Shown here: positions 22,216 to 33,039 of the stretch, piece by piece | Layout: each line of letters opens with the position of its first letter | Position numbering within the stretch: position 1 is the first letter of the stretch | Program-made: the position numbers and the translations under genes | The notes under the pieces: generated by a model | Database searches by the model: none | What the model was told of the DNA's origin: nothing | What the model saw: the letters and a program-made list of their open reading frames with translations, nothing else | Source of the DNA: Keithomyces neogunnii | Taxonomy: Eukaryota > Ascomycota > Sordariomycetes > Hypocreales > Clavicipitaceae | NCBI GenBank assembly: GCA_020975405.1 | Contig: JAIOWQ010000001.1 | Span: 2,232,001-2,296,000 of the forward strand | Direction of reading: 5' to 3' | DNA length: 64,000 bases

Positions 22216-22764
22216 TTACTCCTCGAGCTGTATTTTTCGACGCTTGGTTCGCCATGGAGGGGGTTTCAGGTACTGGCTATTGGTCCTTGCTTTCTGCTTT
22301 GAGGTATGAGACTTGCTGCAGGGAGGCATATCTTCTGGATCGTGCGCGATGCCCGCGGGACAAGTCACCACTATCCGGGGGATTTGTGGACGTATCAGGG
22401 GAACCTCATCTTCATCTGCCTCTGTGGCGATTTGCGAGTCTTGAACCTCATCTTCATCTGCTTCTAGGGCGCTTTGCGATTCTTGATGAAGTTCATCTTC
22501 ATCTCCATCTTCTTCCAGGGCCCTTTTCGATTCTTTTTCTTGAATGATCGGACCCGATCTACTTCGTGGTCTTTTATCGGGTAGACGTCGTCGACCCTGG
22601 GCGGTGGTCACACTGTCAGACGATGCACCCGCTTGAGTTTGAAGAGTTGCTGGGGCGGGTGATTCCCTGCTAGGGGGGACTTGTGTGTTTGCGCCGCTTG
22701 TTTCACGGTCAAAGCCTTCACGCTTCGGTGCGAAGGGAGACTGAGGAGGGCTTCCTCCGATCAT
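22216..22764 (-). CDS. hypothetical acidic low-complexity protein
   Basis: An ATG-led frame of 182 residues. The middle contains three imperfect repeats built on a LEADEDEVQDSQ-like unit, encoded by about 50-bp DNA repeats at 22390-22520, which makes it strongly acidic. The ends are basic (GRRRLPDKRPRSRSG and WRTKRRKIQLEE), suggesting a nuclear protein. The frame stays open upstream of the ATG for some codons, so a spliced 5' exon is possible, but I could not place one convincingly. No known domain. It could be a fast-evolving lineage-specific gene or a chance frame kept open by the repeat. Confidence 0.4.
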   Translation of the reverse strand: MIGGSPPQSPFAPKREGFDRETSGANTQVPPSRESPAPATLQTQAGASSDSVTTAQGRRRLPDKRPRSRSGPIIQEKESKRALEEDGDEDELHQESQSALEADEDEVQDSQIATEADEDEVPLIRPQIPRIVVTCPAGIAHDPEDMPPCSKSHTSKQKARTNSQYLKPPPWRTKRRKIQLEE

Positions 22765-23095
22765 CCTTGGTATCAGGCCGTTCTGTGAACTAGAAGCTGC
22801 GACAATAGAAATCGGCAGAATTAGTGGTAGAGAGCAGTGGTGTAGACTATCGGGATGGAATCCTTCCAGAGGAACAGGACAGGAAATGACGGGACATATT
22901 TATATCGTCTCTGGTTCCATCAGGCTAGGGAGGCTGTGAACGAATAGTGCGTTCAAGGTTGAACCTACAGATCAAGGCGAAGACATGTACCTACCCAGCA
23001 AGGGGATGGGCTTCCTGAATCCTGCGCCAAGGCACGTATTAAGCTTAGAGGTAAGCGGTGGGGAAAATTTTATTTCATTGCTCTATCTGCACCTC
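22765..23095. other. intergenic region between the acidic candidate gene and gpi1
   Basis: About 330 bp with no supported coding frame. It would hold the promoter of the acidic candidate gene and the gpi1 3' flank. Confidence 0.5.
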
Positions 23096-25453
23096 TTAAT
23101 AATGTGCTCTTGCACGTCCGCCACCCGCCATTCTTTTGCTGCCATTTGGCAGAGGCGGAAGTATCGGTAGCTGAAAGGGCTTTGTCTGCGGAATCTCCAT
23201 GTTTACCGCACGCCACATCTCCCATACCGTTGCTCGTCTCGCCGGCAGCATGCTGTACTGAAGACTGTACAGATTTTTGCGGTTGATGGGAGGGACATAC
23301 TGTCCAGTGAGAAGACACAGCAGGACACGCGGTGAAAGGTAGTGTTTTCGGATGCGATGAGCCATTTGCGAGTATTGGTGGAACATGGCGCTGAAATTCA
23401 GGGGTATTGACTGCAGATTCAACCATCAGAGAGAGAGATTCAGGCCAAGTCATGGCTGGCTCGGTAGAAGCGCGCTCACCTTGAGGTAAATGATGGAGGT
23501 GGGGGGTTCATTAGTACTGTTAGTGCCGGTGGCTCTATAGTCTTGGGTATCTCGAAGCTCGAAGCGAATGCCGCCTGTACAAGTTAGCCATGGCGCAAAC
23601 CAAGGCGGAGTTTTCAGCAGGACACGCACCCGGCAACCTTCTTTCGTCCTTTATCCGGAGCATCAGGGCGAATAACGGAAAGTGGTTCAAACAAGAAAGC
23701 AACGTATCGAACCCGGCCTTCATCGATATTATAATCATCCGTGCAATGGCAAAGTTCAGGTAAAAAACAACCACGGTGGGTAGAAGAAAGAAGAGGAGTG
23801 TGAACAGAATTGTGCCAACAAGCAGCTGGTCAAGGTCATAGTCGCATGAGTCAATACGATTGCGAAGCACATTGTGCTTCTTTCCCCGAAATAGGTGAAA
23901 GAGGGATTGGAGAATCGTCAGCTGCCAATGGTAGATGCGCGCAGAGGCAAGGTAGAAGGAGTATATGTGGATGGTCAAGGCTGACAGGAGGTCCGAAAAC
24001 ATTGCAATCGGCATGCTTGCGCCGGCAAACGAGGTGAATCCGATAAACCACACAATATTTGGCAGCGCTGGGTTCAAAGTTTCTATGCAGCCTGGGCGCG
24101 CGTCTGGTTAGTTATAGCCGCAAAACTCTGCAAGGAGAAACGTACTTGACCAGTAGTCAATGACCCACAAGAACAAATCACCCAGAAACATTGCTAGCTC
24201 CCCGTTGAGTTTCAGCCCAGCAGGCCAACCCATGAGCCACGAGATGCTGCTTTGAAGAGCATCCACAGTGTACGTCCTCAAGAGGTCTCCAATCTGAGCG
24301 GCAACCCAGTCAGCATGCTCAATCACGTACGAACCGAGAGCCATGCCAATAATGACGTCGTTTGCAACAAGCCAGAGGCTATTGTAAAAGCGGATGTAGT
24401 CGGGATGACTGGTAGTAACACTCGCCCAATTCATTTTCCTTCGCCGGAGTGTCGAGTACTGCATGGGCCAATAACAGAATTGCTGTAGCCGTATTTCTAT
24501 TTGCTGGGCGGTGGCTGATATGTCCTTCAGGGCAGCATAGCCCGGCTTGATACGGAACTCGAGAATCGCGAGCAACAGCTCTGCCGCCATGCGATGACCA
24601 AGCAGAAACAGGATAAATGTCTTGCGCAATGTAGGGAACAGATACACCGCAAAGAGCGCCCAGAGCTGTCTGATAATGTAATTTCTCATGGTCGAAGCAG
24701 ACTCCATTACTTGCTCAGAAACGCTGAGGCCTCGCTTCGGCCGGGGCCCAAGTCGCCAGGCATTCTTTTGCAGTGTCCGCTCCAGCTCCCAGGACCAGTT
24801 TACTTGGTTAATGATTTTGCGTAATGCCTTGTCCCGTGCCGAAGGCACCCGGTTAGAAATGCTATGCTGCTTTAGCTTCTCAACGAGCTTCTGTTTGCTT
24901 TCCTTGGCTGCTCTTTCTTGTTGTTCAACGAGATCTTCCGTGGCATCAACTTTGGGGTCATCTACCAAGGATCTCTTGTCCCCAAGAGCAAGAGCAATTG
25001 GTTCCAAAGAGATGTATTGCATATGCTTTGGCTGTGGTCTGTCATAAAGGATGAGCTGTACACTGGATGCCTTGGCGCAACTGATGGTTGGGGTGCGCGC
25101 ATATGGATGATTGTTCGCGCAGACCCATGACGGGTCCAGTGTCTCCGGCGCGGTTGAATTCGACACACCAAGGACATGCATTGATGAATGTCCGCATAGC
25201 TCACTGATTCGACTAGGAGAGTGAGGGGCATTCCTGAAGAATGTCCCCGTCTTGAGGTGGAATTCTACTTCATGGGCCTGGGAGTTGTTAGTGGTTCGCG
25301 GATCCAGTAGTTTGGTCAAGATGCGACAGGATAACTGACATCTACATCATCCAAAACGGCAATGACAAAAACATCGAGGGTAGAGTTTCTCCATCCCACC
25401 ACCACTCCGGGACGATCGGACCTTGCAATGTCGGTCGGCCAGAAGACTCGCAT
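23096..25453 (-). CDS. gpi1: GPI N-acetylglucosaminyltransferase complex subunit Gpi1 (PIG-Q)
   Basis: Gpi1 is a membrane subunit of the ER complex that transfers GlcNAc from UDP-GlcNAc to phosphatidylinositol, the first step of GPI-anchor synthesis. There are five exons, 25340-25453, 24146-25277, 23630-24091, 23480-23574 and 23096-23410, giving 705 residues. The start MRVFWPTDIARSDRPG is the first ATG of the open frame; an upstream ATG pair terminates after three codons. The family core is in the middle and C-terminal half: TSHPDYIRFYNSLWLVAND, TYTVDALQSSISWLMGWPAG, NPALPNIVWFIGFTSFAG, then several membrane segments and YSFYLASARIYHWQL. The end, LLTGQYVPPINRKNLYSLQY, is also conserved. It lies next to a small membrane-protein gene of the same orientation. 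Confidence 0.95.
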
Positions 25454-25635
25454 TAGGCCATCATGCTCCACCATGACCGCCAACGCCTCGTCGGGAGTTG
25501 AGGAGGAAGCTCAAAATGAACCACGTCTCCTAAGTTGCTCTCGGGCGGATACACCGATTCCAGGTTCCCGTGGGTGCTATGGTGCCACCATGAATCAATA
25601 AACGTAGCCTCGAGCTGCATCGTCGGAGTTCGCAA

Positions 25636-25934
25636 TCATACCAGGAAAGTCTCCTTTTGGGCTACCCAAACAACCGGCACGAAGATGGTGAGGAACAGGG
25701 CAGTCAATGCAACGACGCCCTTAGCGGCTCGAATCTGTATAGGGATATCAAAGACAAGTCAGCTGGCGTCACCAAAGAACGGGCAATGCCATTCTGCAGA
25801 GCAGCTGCACATACCACAACGCCGTACTCTGCCGCAAAGATTGCAAGCTCATAGAGACGGGTGACAAGGTCCCAGCGCGCGGTGATGTAGCCAGCTACAA
25901 AGATGCCGAGGGTGAGGATGGAAAATGGGTGCAT
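25636..25934 (-). CDS. small two-pass membrane protein, function unknown
   Basis: Two exons, 25815-25934 and 25636-25734, joined by an 80-nt intron (GTATGT...CTATACAG), encode 72 residues. Residues about 4-19 and 46-64 are hydrophobic enough to span a membrane. A polar, amphipathic stretch with ARWDLVTRLYELAIF lies between them. The clean splice sites, the frame match across the intron and the coherent two-segment layout argue for a real gene. It sits 182 bp upstream of gpi1 in the same orientation. Very small two-pass subunits (Eri1/PIG-Y) exist in the Gpi1 complex, so a link is conceivable, but I see no convincing sequence match and leave the function open. Confidence 0.6.
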
Positions 25935-27772
25935 AGAGCGTTATTTCCTCTGGCAGCGCATGCCGCAAGATGCCCAGAGCCTTGGATTCGAGACGTGATG
26001 TGGAGAGTGCGATTCGACAATGAAGCGGTGGTAAGGGTGGGTTTGTCGCCTCGCGCGATTGGATCTTCTGTTGTAGTCGACTTGGAGGAGTCGTTCGTTG
26101 TGCGCTCTTGTAGACGGCAGCGGGATAACTGGATTGGAGTTGCTGACCGAGGCGTCGGAAGCTCAATGCAGCATGGCACGTAACCCTCGATGCATGTTGC
26201 TGGCCTCTCAAGCACGCCTGTGAAGGGGAGTATAAGAGGTTGCAAGTGGGGCAGACCAACCAAGAGCTACGTGGGCGCTTATCCATACTTCAAGAATCGA
26301 CTACGGAGTAACTGCCCTGTGTCAACAACCCGCAGCAGGAGGGAGCTGGAGTCATCTCTCTTACCAACCAGTGATTGGTTTCGACTTGCCACCTTTACAT
26401 GGTAAAAATTCCGAGACTTGCACTTGCTACGGCAGTGATCGATTGAGAAGGATATGCCATCAATGCTGTTTCGAAGGTCATGGTGGTGTGGGCTCCAGCT
26501 GCACCATCCAGCATATACATGTGGCACAGACAATAAAACAAGAAGCAGTCAAGCTGCTCGAATGCTTGAAATTTTTCAGGTATAATCTGCGAGTCAATTA
26601 CACTGCACATGCCGTAACGGTGTATTCAAAAGTTGTCGTCAGGCCAAGTTGGTCCAACACGCTGCTGCTTTGCTCTGTCCAAGTTCTAGTCCAAGTCTTG
26701 CATCTCTTTTGCGACAGTACTTACCACACTGGTGCCCACATTCCTGCTGAAATCACCATTATTTGGCATCTGCCTCAGTGCGAAAACTGAGCCGGCGACA
26801 CCTCGGCTTGCTGCAACTGTCCCGTCTAGCTGCGAAATGGCATCTCGACGCTTGTGGAAGATGCTGATGTGAGTCTTGAGAGGGAGCACTCTCTGCAGGT
26901 CCACTTACATACCTCTGCCGAGCTGCTGTCAATGCCTCACGCGTCTGCTCAAACTCAATGTTGACAGCGGGGCCTCAGGAGACACCTTTACCAGTGAAAG
27001 CCAAAGAACAGAAGGCAGGAGAAGAGGTCCGTCCCCACCTGAATGAAGATACCACGGGTCTTGTGTGGGTCTGCCTAATAATCGAGATGCTCTCAAGATG
27101 GAGCCATGCTGCCAGTTAGTGATCATGTTCTCTTGCCTCTTTGATACTAACACGCTCCAGGTCCTCGTGGCCAACCACAACAGAGGGTGCGTGACATGCC
27201 CCAGCTGGCAATTGAAAGTTCCCATATACTAAAGTATTTTGTGTTCCGAATTGGACTGGGAGCTCGCAGCCAACGTCAAATCCCTTCTAATTCAGCCGAT
27301 GGTCGCATGACACCTCACACCTCACACCTCACACCGAAAACAGGTTGCAATACAGCATCGTTCCTTGTGCCAAGGTTTGCGACTTTGCGTGACGCGACAA
27401 CTCGCACAACCAGGTCATTCACTCTCCACCAGCGGCCTTCTCACTCGCTCGGTCCTCTCAACCATCGATACTGCACATCCAGCCGTCTCGCCACTGGAAT
27501 TGCTGCCGGTGGCCGATTTCAAGCAGTCAGATCTTCTGTGACCAAGGGTTCATGCAACCGAACCAGCTGCTCCCCACCTTGCAGAATCGACGGGCAAATC
27601 TGGTCAATTGCGACCATCTCATTGGCGCGCGGGCGCTTCGACGCGTTTCAAGTACCAGTGTCACCCAAGCTGTTCCAGGCCCAGGGTTGTACTGAGTGTG
27701 CATATCAACAGCTGCGAGTCAGCGAGCTCTTATCCTTGGGCGGCCAATGATCGAGCCTTCTTGGCAGGCAGA
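25935..27772. other. 1.8-kb region before the DEK_C gene, no supported gene
   Basis: This carries the promoters of the small membrane gene (left) and the DEK_C gene (right). A patch on the minus strand at about 26690-27230 has several good splice-like signals and frames, described in the findings, but I could not build a complete model. A 7-bp tandem repeat lies at 27311-27335. A TACGGAGTA motif occurs at 26302-26310. Confidence 0.45.
27311..27335. repeat. 7-bp tandem repeat CACCTCA
   Basis: About 3.6 perfect copies of CACCTCA lie upstream of the DEK_C gene. Confidence 0.9.
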
Positions 27773-29030
27773 ATGGCACCGTCAACAAAGGATCTTGAAG
27801 AGGCGCTCATCCATGGCACCCATCGGGTTTTTACTGCTGAACCTGATGCGACAACTGTAAATAAAGTTCGAAAACATGTCGAGGAGTCGCTGGGCCTTGA
27901 GGAAGGTTTCTTTGCACGCGAGGACTGGAAACAGAAGAGCAAGACCCTGATCAAAGAATACGCTGTAAGTAAAAGGTCAATGTTTCCTGCTTGCATGACG
28001 CAAAACCTTCTAATTGCCCGCGCAGGATAAGCTGCTGGATGGCTGGGTGCCGGAATCAAAGCAGGATGCTCAATCAGGAAACGGGACCACGGAACAGGCC
28101 TCTGAGGATACGCCATCATCCCCAAAACGAAAGCGATGGGCCTCGCAGAACGGCAAGTCTGCGGCGCAAGCGCGGGACGGCCATGGTGGTGATGAAGAGG
28201 CAAAGACTAAATTCAAGAGAGCAGCGCCACGTCGCAAATCCGGGATAAAACATGCGGAGAAAGAATCAGATGGCAATGAGGAGCCGTTACCCAAGCAGCG
28301 AAAGCAGGAAGAATTTGATCAACCGGAAAAAGAACAAAGAATATCCCCGTCTGTTGAGGAAGATGATTCAGGGGACGATGCCATGTCCTCAATCAGGGTA
28401 GAGATTTCCAATCCGGCTGTGGAGGAAGAGGAAGACTACTCGGATGTCATTGATGAGCAGCCAAAGCCGAAACGCAAGAAGAAAGAACGAAACGACACAT
28501 CATCATCATTATCATCATCATCATCATCAAAACCTCCCAAGCCCAAAGTAAAAAAACCCATCGAATCAGCGCCAGATGATCCGGATGAAGCTGAGATAAA
28601 GAAGCTTCAGTCCCAGCTAGTCAAATGTGGCATCAGAAAGCTGTGGCACAATGAGCTCAAGAAGTATGAAGATGATACCAGGGCCAAGATCCGCCATCTC
28701 AAGAAAATGCTCGCAGAAGTAGGCATGGACGGCCGCTTCTCAGAAGCAAAAGCGCGCGAAATCAGAGAAACAAGGGAACTCCTGGCCGAGGCGGAGGCTG
28801 CGCAAGAGATGAACCGCCTGTGGGGTATGGACACTGGTGGCCGTGCAAGTCGAAGCAAGAACAAGTCAATGAAGCTGGAGCAAAGCGAAGACAGTGAGAC
28901 TGAAGGCGCTGTGGCTGGTAGTGGTGCAGGCGGCGACGAGGAGGAGGAAGAAGAAGTCTCATTCGCGGCCAAACGCAGACGGGCCCAGGCCGATCTGGCC
29001 TTTCTCGGAGATGACAGCGAATCGGATTAA
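27773..29030 (+). CDS. DEK_C-domain, HIRIP3-like nuclear protein (probable histone-binding)
   Basis: Two exons, 27773-27964 and 28026-29030, give 398 residues. The first exon, MAPSTKDLEEALIHGTHRVF to LIKEYA, is a DEK_C-type helical domain (residues about 5-62), a DNA- or chromatin-binding fold. The intron is 61 nt (GTAAGT...CGCAG). The long middle is highly charged, with alternating basic and acidic blocks and a serine run encoded by a TCA repeat near 28498-28530. The C-terminal third contains the conserved helix LQSQLVKCGIRKLWHNELKK followed by LAEVGMDGRFSEAKAREIRE, resembling fungal HIRA-interacting/transcriptional-regulator proteins. The end is acidic and could contact histones. The chromatin role is inferred from the domain pattern. 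Confidence 0.85.
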
Positions 29031-29284
29031 TAATGCGATACTGGTGGGAGCTTCTGTATGATTCTGACTGATATCCTTGTGCAGCGACCGAGTTGGCGAA
29101 GGGGCCTTGAACAAGCTGACTGGCACGGGATCTGACGGTTACTGTTTACTTGTGCCCTGCATGAAATGTATAACGATGTGGCAGACAGGAGTTGGTGGTG
29201 TCTTTGATGTCCTTTGAGATGACGCTCGGTAAGCGGGAAAGTATCTGGTGGAAGGGAAAGAGATATCATTGATTCGTTATTGCT

Positions 29285-30307
29285 CTAGTCAGACCAGGCC
29301 TTGTATACTATTCTGGAACCATACGTCTCGCCCTTCTTTAACAAAGCCATGTTCTTCCACTCGGGCACATTGACAGCGTTCACCCATCGCCCGGGCTCGC
29401 AGCAGAAAGCACTGCGAGGAGCCTTGGCAGACAGCCCCTCCACGGCTGGCACATTTGTGTAGTCACCGGTATAAAACTGGAATGAAGGCTCGGTGCTCAG
29501 GACCTCCAGGTGGATTCCCGTCTTGGGGTGGTACGCCGCCATGTCACAGGTGAGCGGCTGCGAGCGAGTGTCAATGGGGACGGAAGCCGGGTCAGTGGTC
29601 TTGGTAAAGCAGTTGTCAATGCGGGGCTCAGCCACACCAAGAGTGAAGGGCTTGCTGGTGTCAATGGTGGCATGTGGCACCGGTCCTCCTGTAGGGACGG
29701 AGTATTCGTCGTTGGGTAGATGGACCTTGGAACCCAGCGTGATAACGGTGCCCTCAAAAGTCGCATCCCCGGTGAGGTTGAAATACGAGTGATTGGTCAG
29801 GTTCACTGGCGTTTCGTCGGCGCCGTCAAGCAGCTTGGCCTCGTAGTCGATGCCCAGGACGATTGCTTGCTTGCCGTGGACCGTCTGCGTGCCTGTCGTG
29901 TACGTGACTGTGGTCTCTACGGTGCCGGGAAATCCCTCGTCGCCATCCGGGCTGACAAGTGTAAAGGCAACGCTTTCTCCACCTTCAAGGCCCTCTATTC
30001 CAGGAATCTGCTTGGTGCCAACTGGCGTTGGGCCCTTCCAGATGTGTTTGCCCCAGCCTACCTTGCCGCCGTGTAGAGTGTTTGGACCGTCGTTGACAGC
30101 CAACGGGTAGACTTGGCCGTTGACGTTGTCGAGCTTGGCGCCCTTGATACGGTTGGCAACACGGCCAATGGTCTCGCCAAAGAAGGGGGCATTGTACTTG
30201 ACGTATTGCTCCTGAGCGGGAAAACCAAGGACAATGTTTGTACCCTTGATGTTCATGGATTGGATGATGGCGCCCAAGGGCAGGAAGGTGAATGGAGCGT
30301 CTGCCAT
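29285..30307 (-). CDS. aldose 1-epimerase (galactose mutarotase family)
   Basis: This cytosolic enzyme speeds interconversion of alpha and beta anomers of galactose or glucose. It is a single exon of 340 residues, the normal length. The fold begins with FTFLPLGAIIQSMNIKG. Conserved substrate-site parts follow: GETIGRVANRIKGAKL, NDGPNTLHGGKVGWGKHIW and VNLTNHSYFNLTGD (a catalytic His in NHSYFN). Near the end, EVLSTEPSFQFYTGDY carries the general-base Glu, then ICCEPGRWVNAVN-like text (read as SAFCCEPGRWVNAVN). No signal peptide is seen. A/T-rich TTATTTAAG lies about 110 nt upstream and might serve as a TATA element. It is convergent with the DEK_C gene. Confidence 0.95.
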   Translation of the reverse strand: MADAPFTFLPLGAIIQSMNIKGTNIVLGFPAQEQYVKYNAPFFGETIGRVANRIKGAKLDNVNGQVYPLAVNDGPNTLHGGKVGWGKHIWKGPTPVGTKQIPGIEGLEGGESVAFTLVSPDGDEGFPGTVETTVTYTTGTQTVHGKQAIVLGIDYEAKLLDGADETPVNLTNHSYFNLTGDATFEGTVITLGSKVHLPNDEYSVPTGGPVPHATIDTSKPFTLGVAEPRIDNCFTKTTDPASVPIDTRSQPLTCDMAAYHPKTGIHLEVLSTEPSFQFYTGDYTNVPAVEGLSAKAPRSAFCCEPGRWVNAVNVPEWKNMALLKKGETYGSRIVYKAWSD

Positions 30308-31222
30308 GTTGGCGATGTTGTTGCGAGGAGGCGATGAGGGGTGGCAAGACGAAAAGGAGGCAACAATTCGGATCCTGGATATTCAACCCGCGCGCGGCAG
30401 GCCGTGGAGATGGCTTAAATAAATATTGAAACTGATGGAATGGGCCTCAGAATGATGCGACACGTTTCGTGGGTAAAACAAATGGCCGACGGGTATACTC
30501 AGTATTACGGGGCCGACAGATAATAGCTGTTCAGGCTATTTTGAGGGGTGCCACAGGCTGAAGAATTGCCGCCTCAATTCAAGGTGGCGACTGGTGAGTG
30601 CTTGAGGAGGTTACAGAGTAGATACTAGACCCCCAATGTCTGGTCCGTTTATTCCTGATCATCATTGTTTTTCCCGGTTACTGACTACCCACGCCAATAC
30701 CCGGTGTCATGTGCTTGCTTATTATTGATTACGTCGAGCCTCCCCTTCCCACACAACACTGGCAAGAGAGAGGATTGGAGGGTATGTACGGAGTACTCAG
30801 GTACCTACCTCCCAAGTACAAGCCAAAATTATGGGGAAGCAGTCATCATGCTGATTGGCCGTCCTCTCGGGCAACGTTCCTGGGTCAATGTCAGTCCAGA
30901 GACTCGAGTGAATCGCACCCCCCTCAGATCCTGTCTCTTCACATCCATCAGGCTCCATGAGTATCTGGATAAATGCCAAGTCTGGCCATCAGACACCATG
31001 GAAGTTTTGCAATAGTTTGGCAAGATCCAAATCACAGCAAAAGAGCCATTGGGCGCGAACTAATACACACAGACCCCAAAGTCAATTAATACAACTGTAG
31101 CCTACGTGTCTTTGTCCAACCTGAGTTCTGAGTCTCACCCACACCTCAAAGTATGTGGGTTCGAACCAGCTCTCGAATCTTGGGCAAGCCCTCCATCTCT
31201 GCTTCCCAAGTTTCGCGGCAAC
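30308..31222. promoter_or_regulatory. divergent intergenic region, aldose epimerase and hypothetical gene
   Basis: About 0.9 kb between two genes transcribed away from each other. A GTACGGAGTAC motif occurs at 30786-30796, followed by GGTACCTACCT. I see no gene and no firm core-promoter element. Confidence 0.45.
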
Positions 31223-32065
31223 ATGGCTGCTCTCTCGCCAAAGGCCACGCCGAAGCGGAAGCGCGACGACGAAGCCCCCATCAGCCCCATCAAATTCTCC
31301 TTTGATGTTTCCAAGTCCGATTCAGCTGAGGAAGGAAGCGGGAGCCCGCGATCCAGAGTCGCGCATAGGTTCCGTGGGCTTGCCCTTGAAAGTGGGGGCG
31401 GGGTTGTAATACGAGACGACGCCGACGACGCCGATGCCCCAGATTCAGCGCGCAAACGACAGCGGCCGGATGAAGCAATGGCTGATGCGGGTGATGAAGA
31501 TTTGCAACAAGGAAGAGAATCACCTACGCCTCAGTCTAAACCGGCTGCTGCGACCGCCCTCAGCGCTTCAGTCACCCCATCGTTGGGCACTGTTCCGGTG
31601 CCAGATATTCCGTCACCGCAATGGCCGAGGGCCGGGACACCGCCATTACGGGCGCATAAATCACCAGCAAACAAGGCTAACCAAGACTTTGCGATAGAGA
31701 GTGAAGCCATCCCTGTTGATGAAGATGACGAAGACGACATTATCGTGGAGCCCATCAGGGCAGCCCTAACCTGGCATGCGGATGAAATCACTATATACGA
31801 CCCCAATGACGCAGATGACGATGGAACTGGTATTAGTGGCGTTGGATTCAAGCCAACGCCTGCTGTGGCACACGCAAGAGCTATGAGGAGACGGCATCAG
31901 ATGGCTGAGTATCGCAAGCGAGAAGAGAACGAGGCCAGGGCAAAACGCAGTCAGCGACGAAGAGGGGATGAAGTCTTATCTGCAGGGCCAAACAAGACGC
32001 CCTCTCCACGGAAGGTGCGATTTGTGGATTCGGATAGGTCCAATGCCACGGTTGCAATGCAATGA
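31223..32065 (+). CDS. hypothetical nuclear-type protein
   Basis: A single open exon of 280 residues beginning MAALSPKATPKRKRDDEAP; the frame is open further upstream, but this ATG sits where the low-complexity protein text begins. Basic patches (PKRKRDDE near the start; RAMRRRHQMAEYRKREE near residue 220) alternate with acidic runs (VDEDDEDDIIVEP), and SP/TP sites are common. The C-terminal KTPSPRKVRFVDSDR may be a phosphorylation or docking motif. No known domain is recognisable. It is most likely a nuclear, largely disordered protein conserved in related fungi; no function is proposed. Confidence 0.65.
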   Translation: MAALSPKATPKRKRDDEAPISPIKFSFDVSKSDSAEEGSGSPRSRVAHRFRGLALESGGGVVIRDDADDADAPDSARKRQRPDEAMADAGDEDLQQGRESPTPQSKPAAATALSASVTPSLGTVPVPDIPSPQWPRAGTPPLRAHKSPANKANQDFAIESEAIPVDEDDEDDIIVEPIRAALTWHADEITIYDPNDADDDGTGISGVGFKPTPAVAHARAMRRRHQMAEYRKREENEARAKRSQRRRGDEVLSAGPNKTPSPRKVRFVDSDRSNATVAMQ

Positions 32066-32459
32066 AATACGGGTTGTTTCGATGGGATGTGGATATCGGG
32101 TGTTAAAGCGACTGCTATGGGACTTGGGTGTTTATGGTGTGTATGGGTACAATTTGATCTCTGCTCATTGTCATTTTGGAGGACACCCATCATGGGAAGT
32201 TGGAGAAATCGCAGACTTATCTCCGGCCTCATTATATATGGGCCATCGCTCGGGCAATCGTGGATGGCGCGGAACGCATGGACATTTGCATCATGCTTTG
32301 GATATTACACGACGCTAAACGAATTAATGACATCTTTTCTGTTTGAGTTTTTTTCTTTTTCTTTTTTCCCCGTAGCGCTTGGTATCTAGGGACGTTGGCC
32401 ACTGTCCTGCTATTGTACATCATTTTATACAGACGATCCAAAACTCACTTGGCGCCGTT
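32066..32459. other. convergent intergenic region
   Basis: These 394 bp contain the 3' ends of the hypothetical gene and COX20. A pyrimidine-rich run (TTTTTCTTTTTC) lies near 32349-32366. No gene is seen. Confidence 0.5.
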
Positions 32460-33039
32460 TCACCAAAACTTGTACCAAGGCCGCTGCGCCGCTATTTGCT
32501 CTGGTTCCAACTGCATCTGTGCCTTCTTGTCCTCGGCAGCCTTTCTGGCCTGTTGCCTTTTGTTCTCTGACACTACCTCAATATGTCGCTTCATCTGTAT
32601 TCGCTCGGCCCGTCTGAGGTATTGGCAGTATTCGTATGATGCAGCACTTCCGAGGACAAACATCCCTACTGCCCAATTGGCCGCCTTGACAGCATTACCT
32701 GTGTACGAAAGTTGTTAGATTCTCCTGTCGCCTTGTAGAACAACCTGGAAAAACAGATAATATCCTCCTACCCTTCAAGACAAATCTTAGTCCACCAACA
32801 CCAGCACCGGTCGCAATGCCGGTCAGGAATCCTTGCCTCGCGCATGGTGTGTTGTGAATGTTGGCAAAATCCTCCGTCTTTATCATGCCAACTGCCTCTG
32901 AGAGGGTTGGTCTCGCATTATTGGTGTTTTTGTTCCCAGCCGAGTCCAAAGGCTCATCCACTTGTTCTATGGGCTTGGACCACACATGGAGGGTCTTTTG
33001 GTTTGGATCGGGTTGAGTATTTTCGATAATGGGCGCCAT
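32460..33039 (-). CDS. cox20: cytochrome c oxidase assembly protein COX20
   Basis: COX20 is a mitochondrial inner-membrane chaperone for newly made Cox2 during cytochrome oxidase assembly. There are two exons, 32772-33039 and 32460-32698, giving 168 residues. The family signature spans the splice junction: TGIATGAGVGGLRFVLKG, then NAVKAANWAVGMFVLGSA, forming two membrane segments, followed by ASYEYCQYLRRAERIQMKR. The C-terminal tail is charged and probably faces the intermembrane space. The N-terminal 70 residues are polar and variable, as in other fungi. It is divergent from pol2 over about 520 bp. Confidence 0.93.

Noticed and set aside
31147..31180. GGTTCGAACC resembling a tRNA B-box
   Set aside because: No A-box or acceptor-stem pairing is found around it, and the T-arm stem does not pair.
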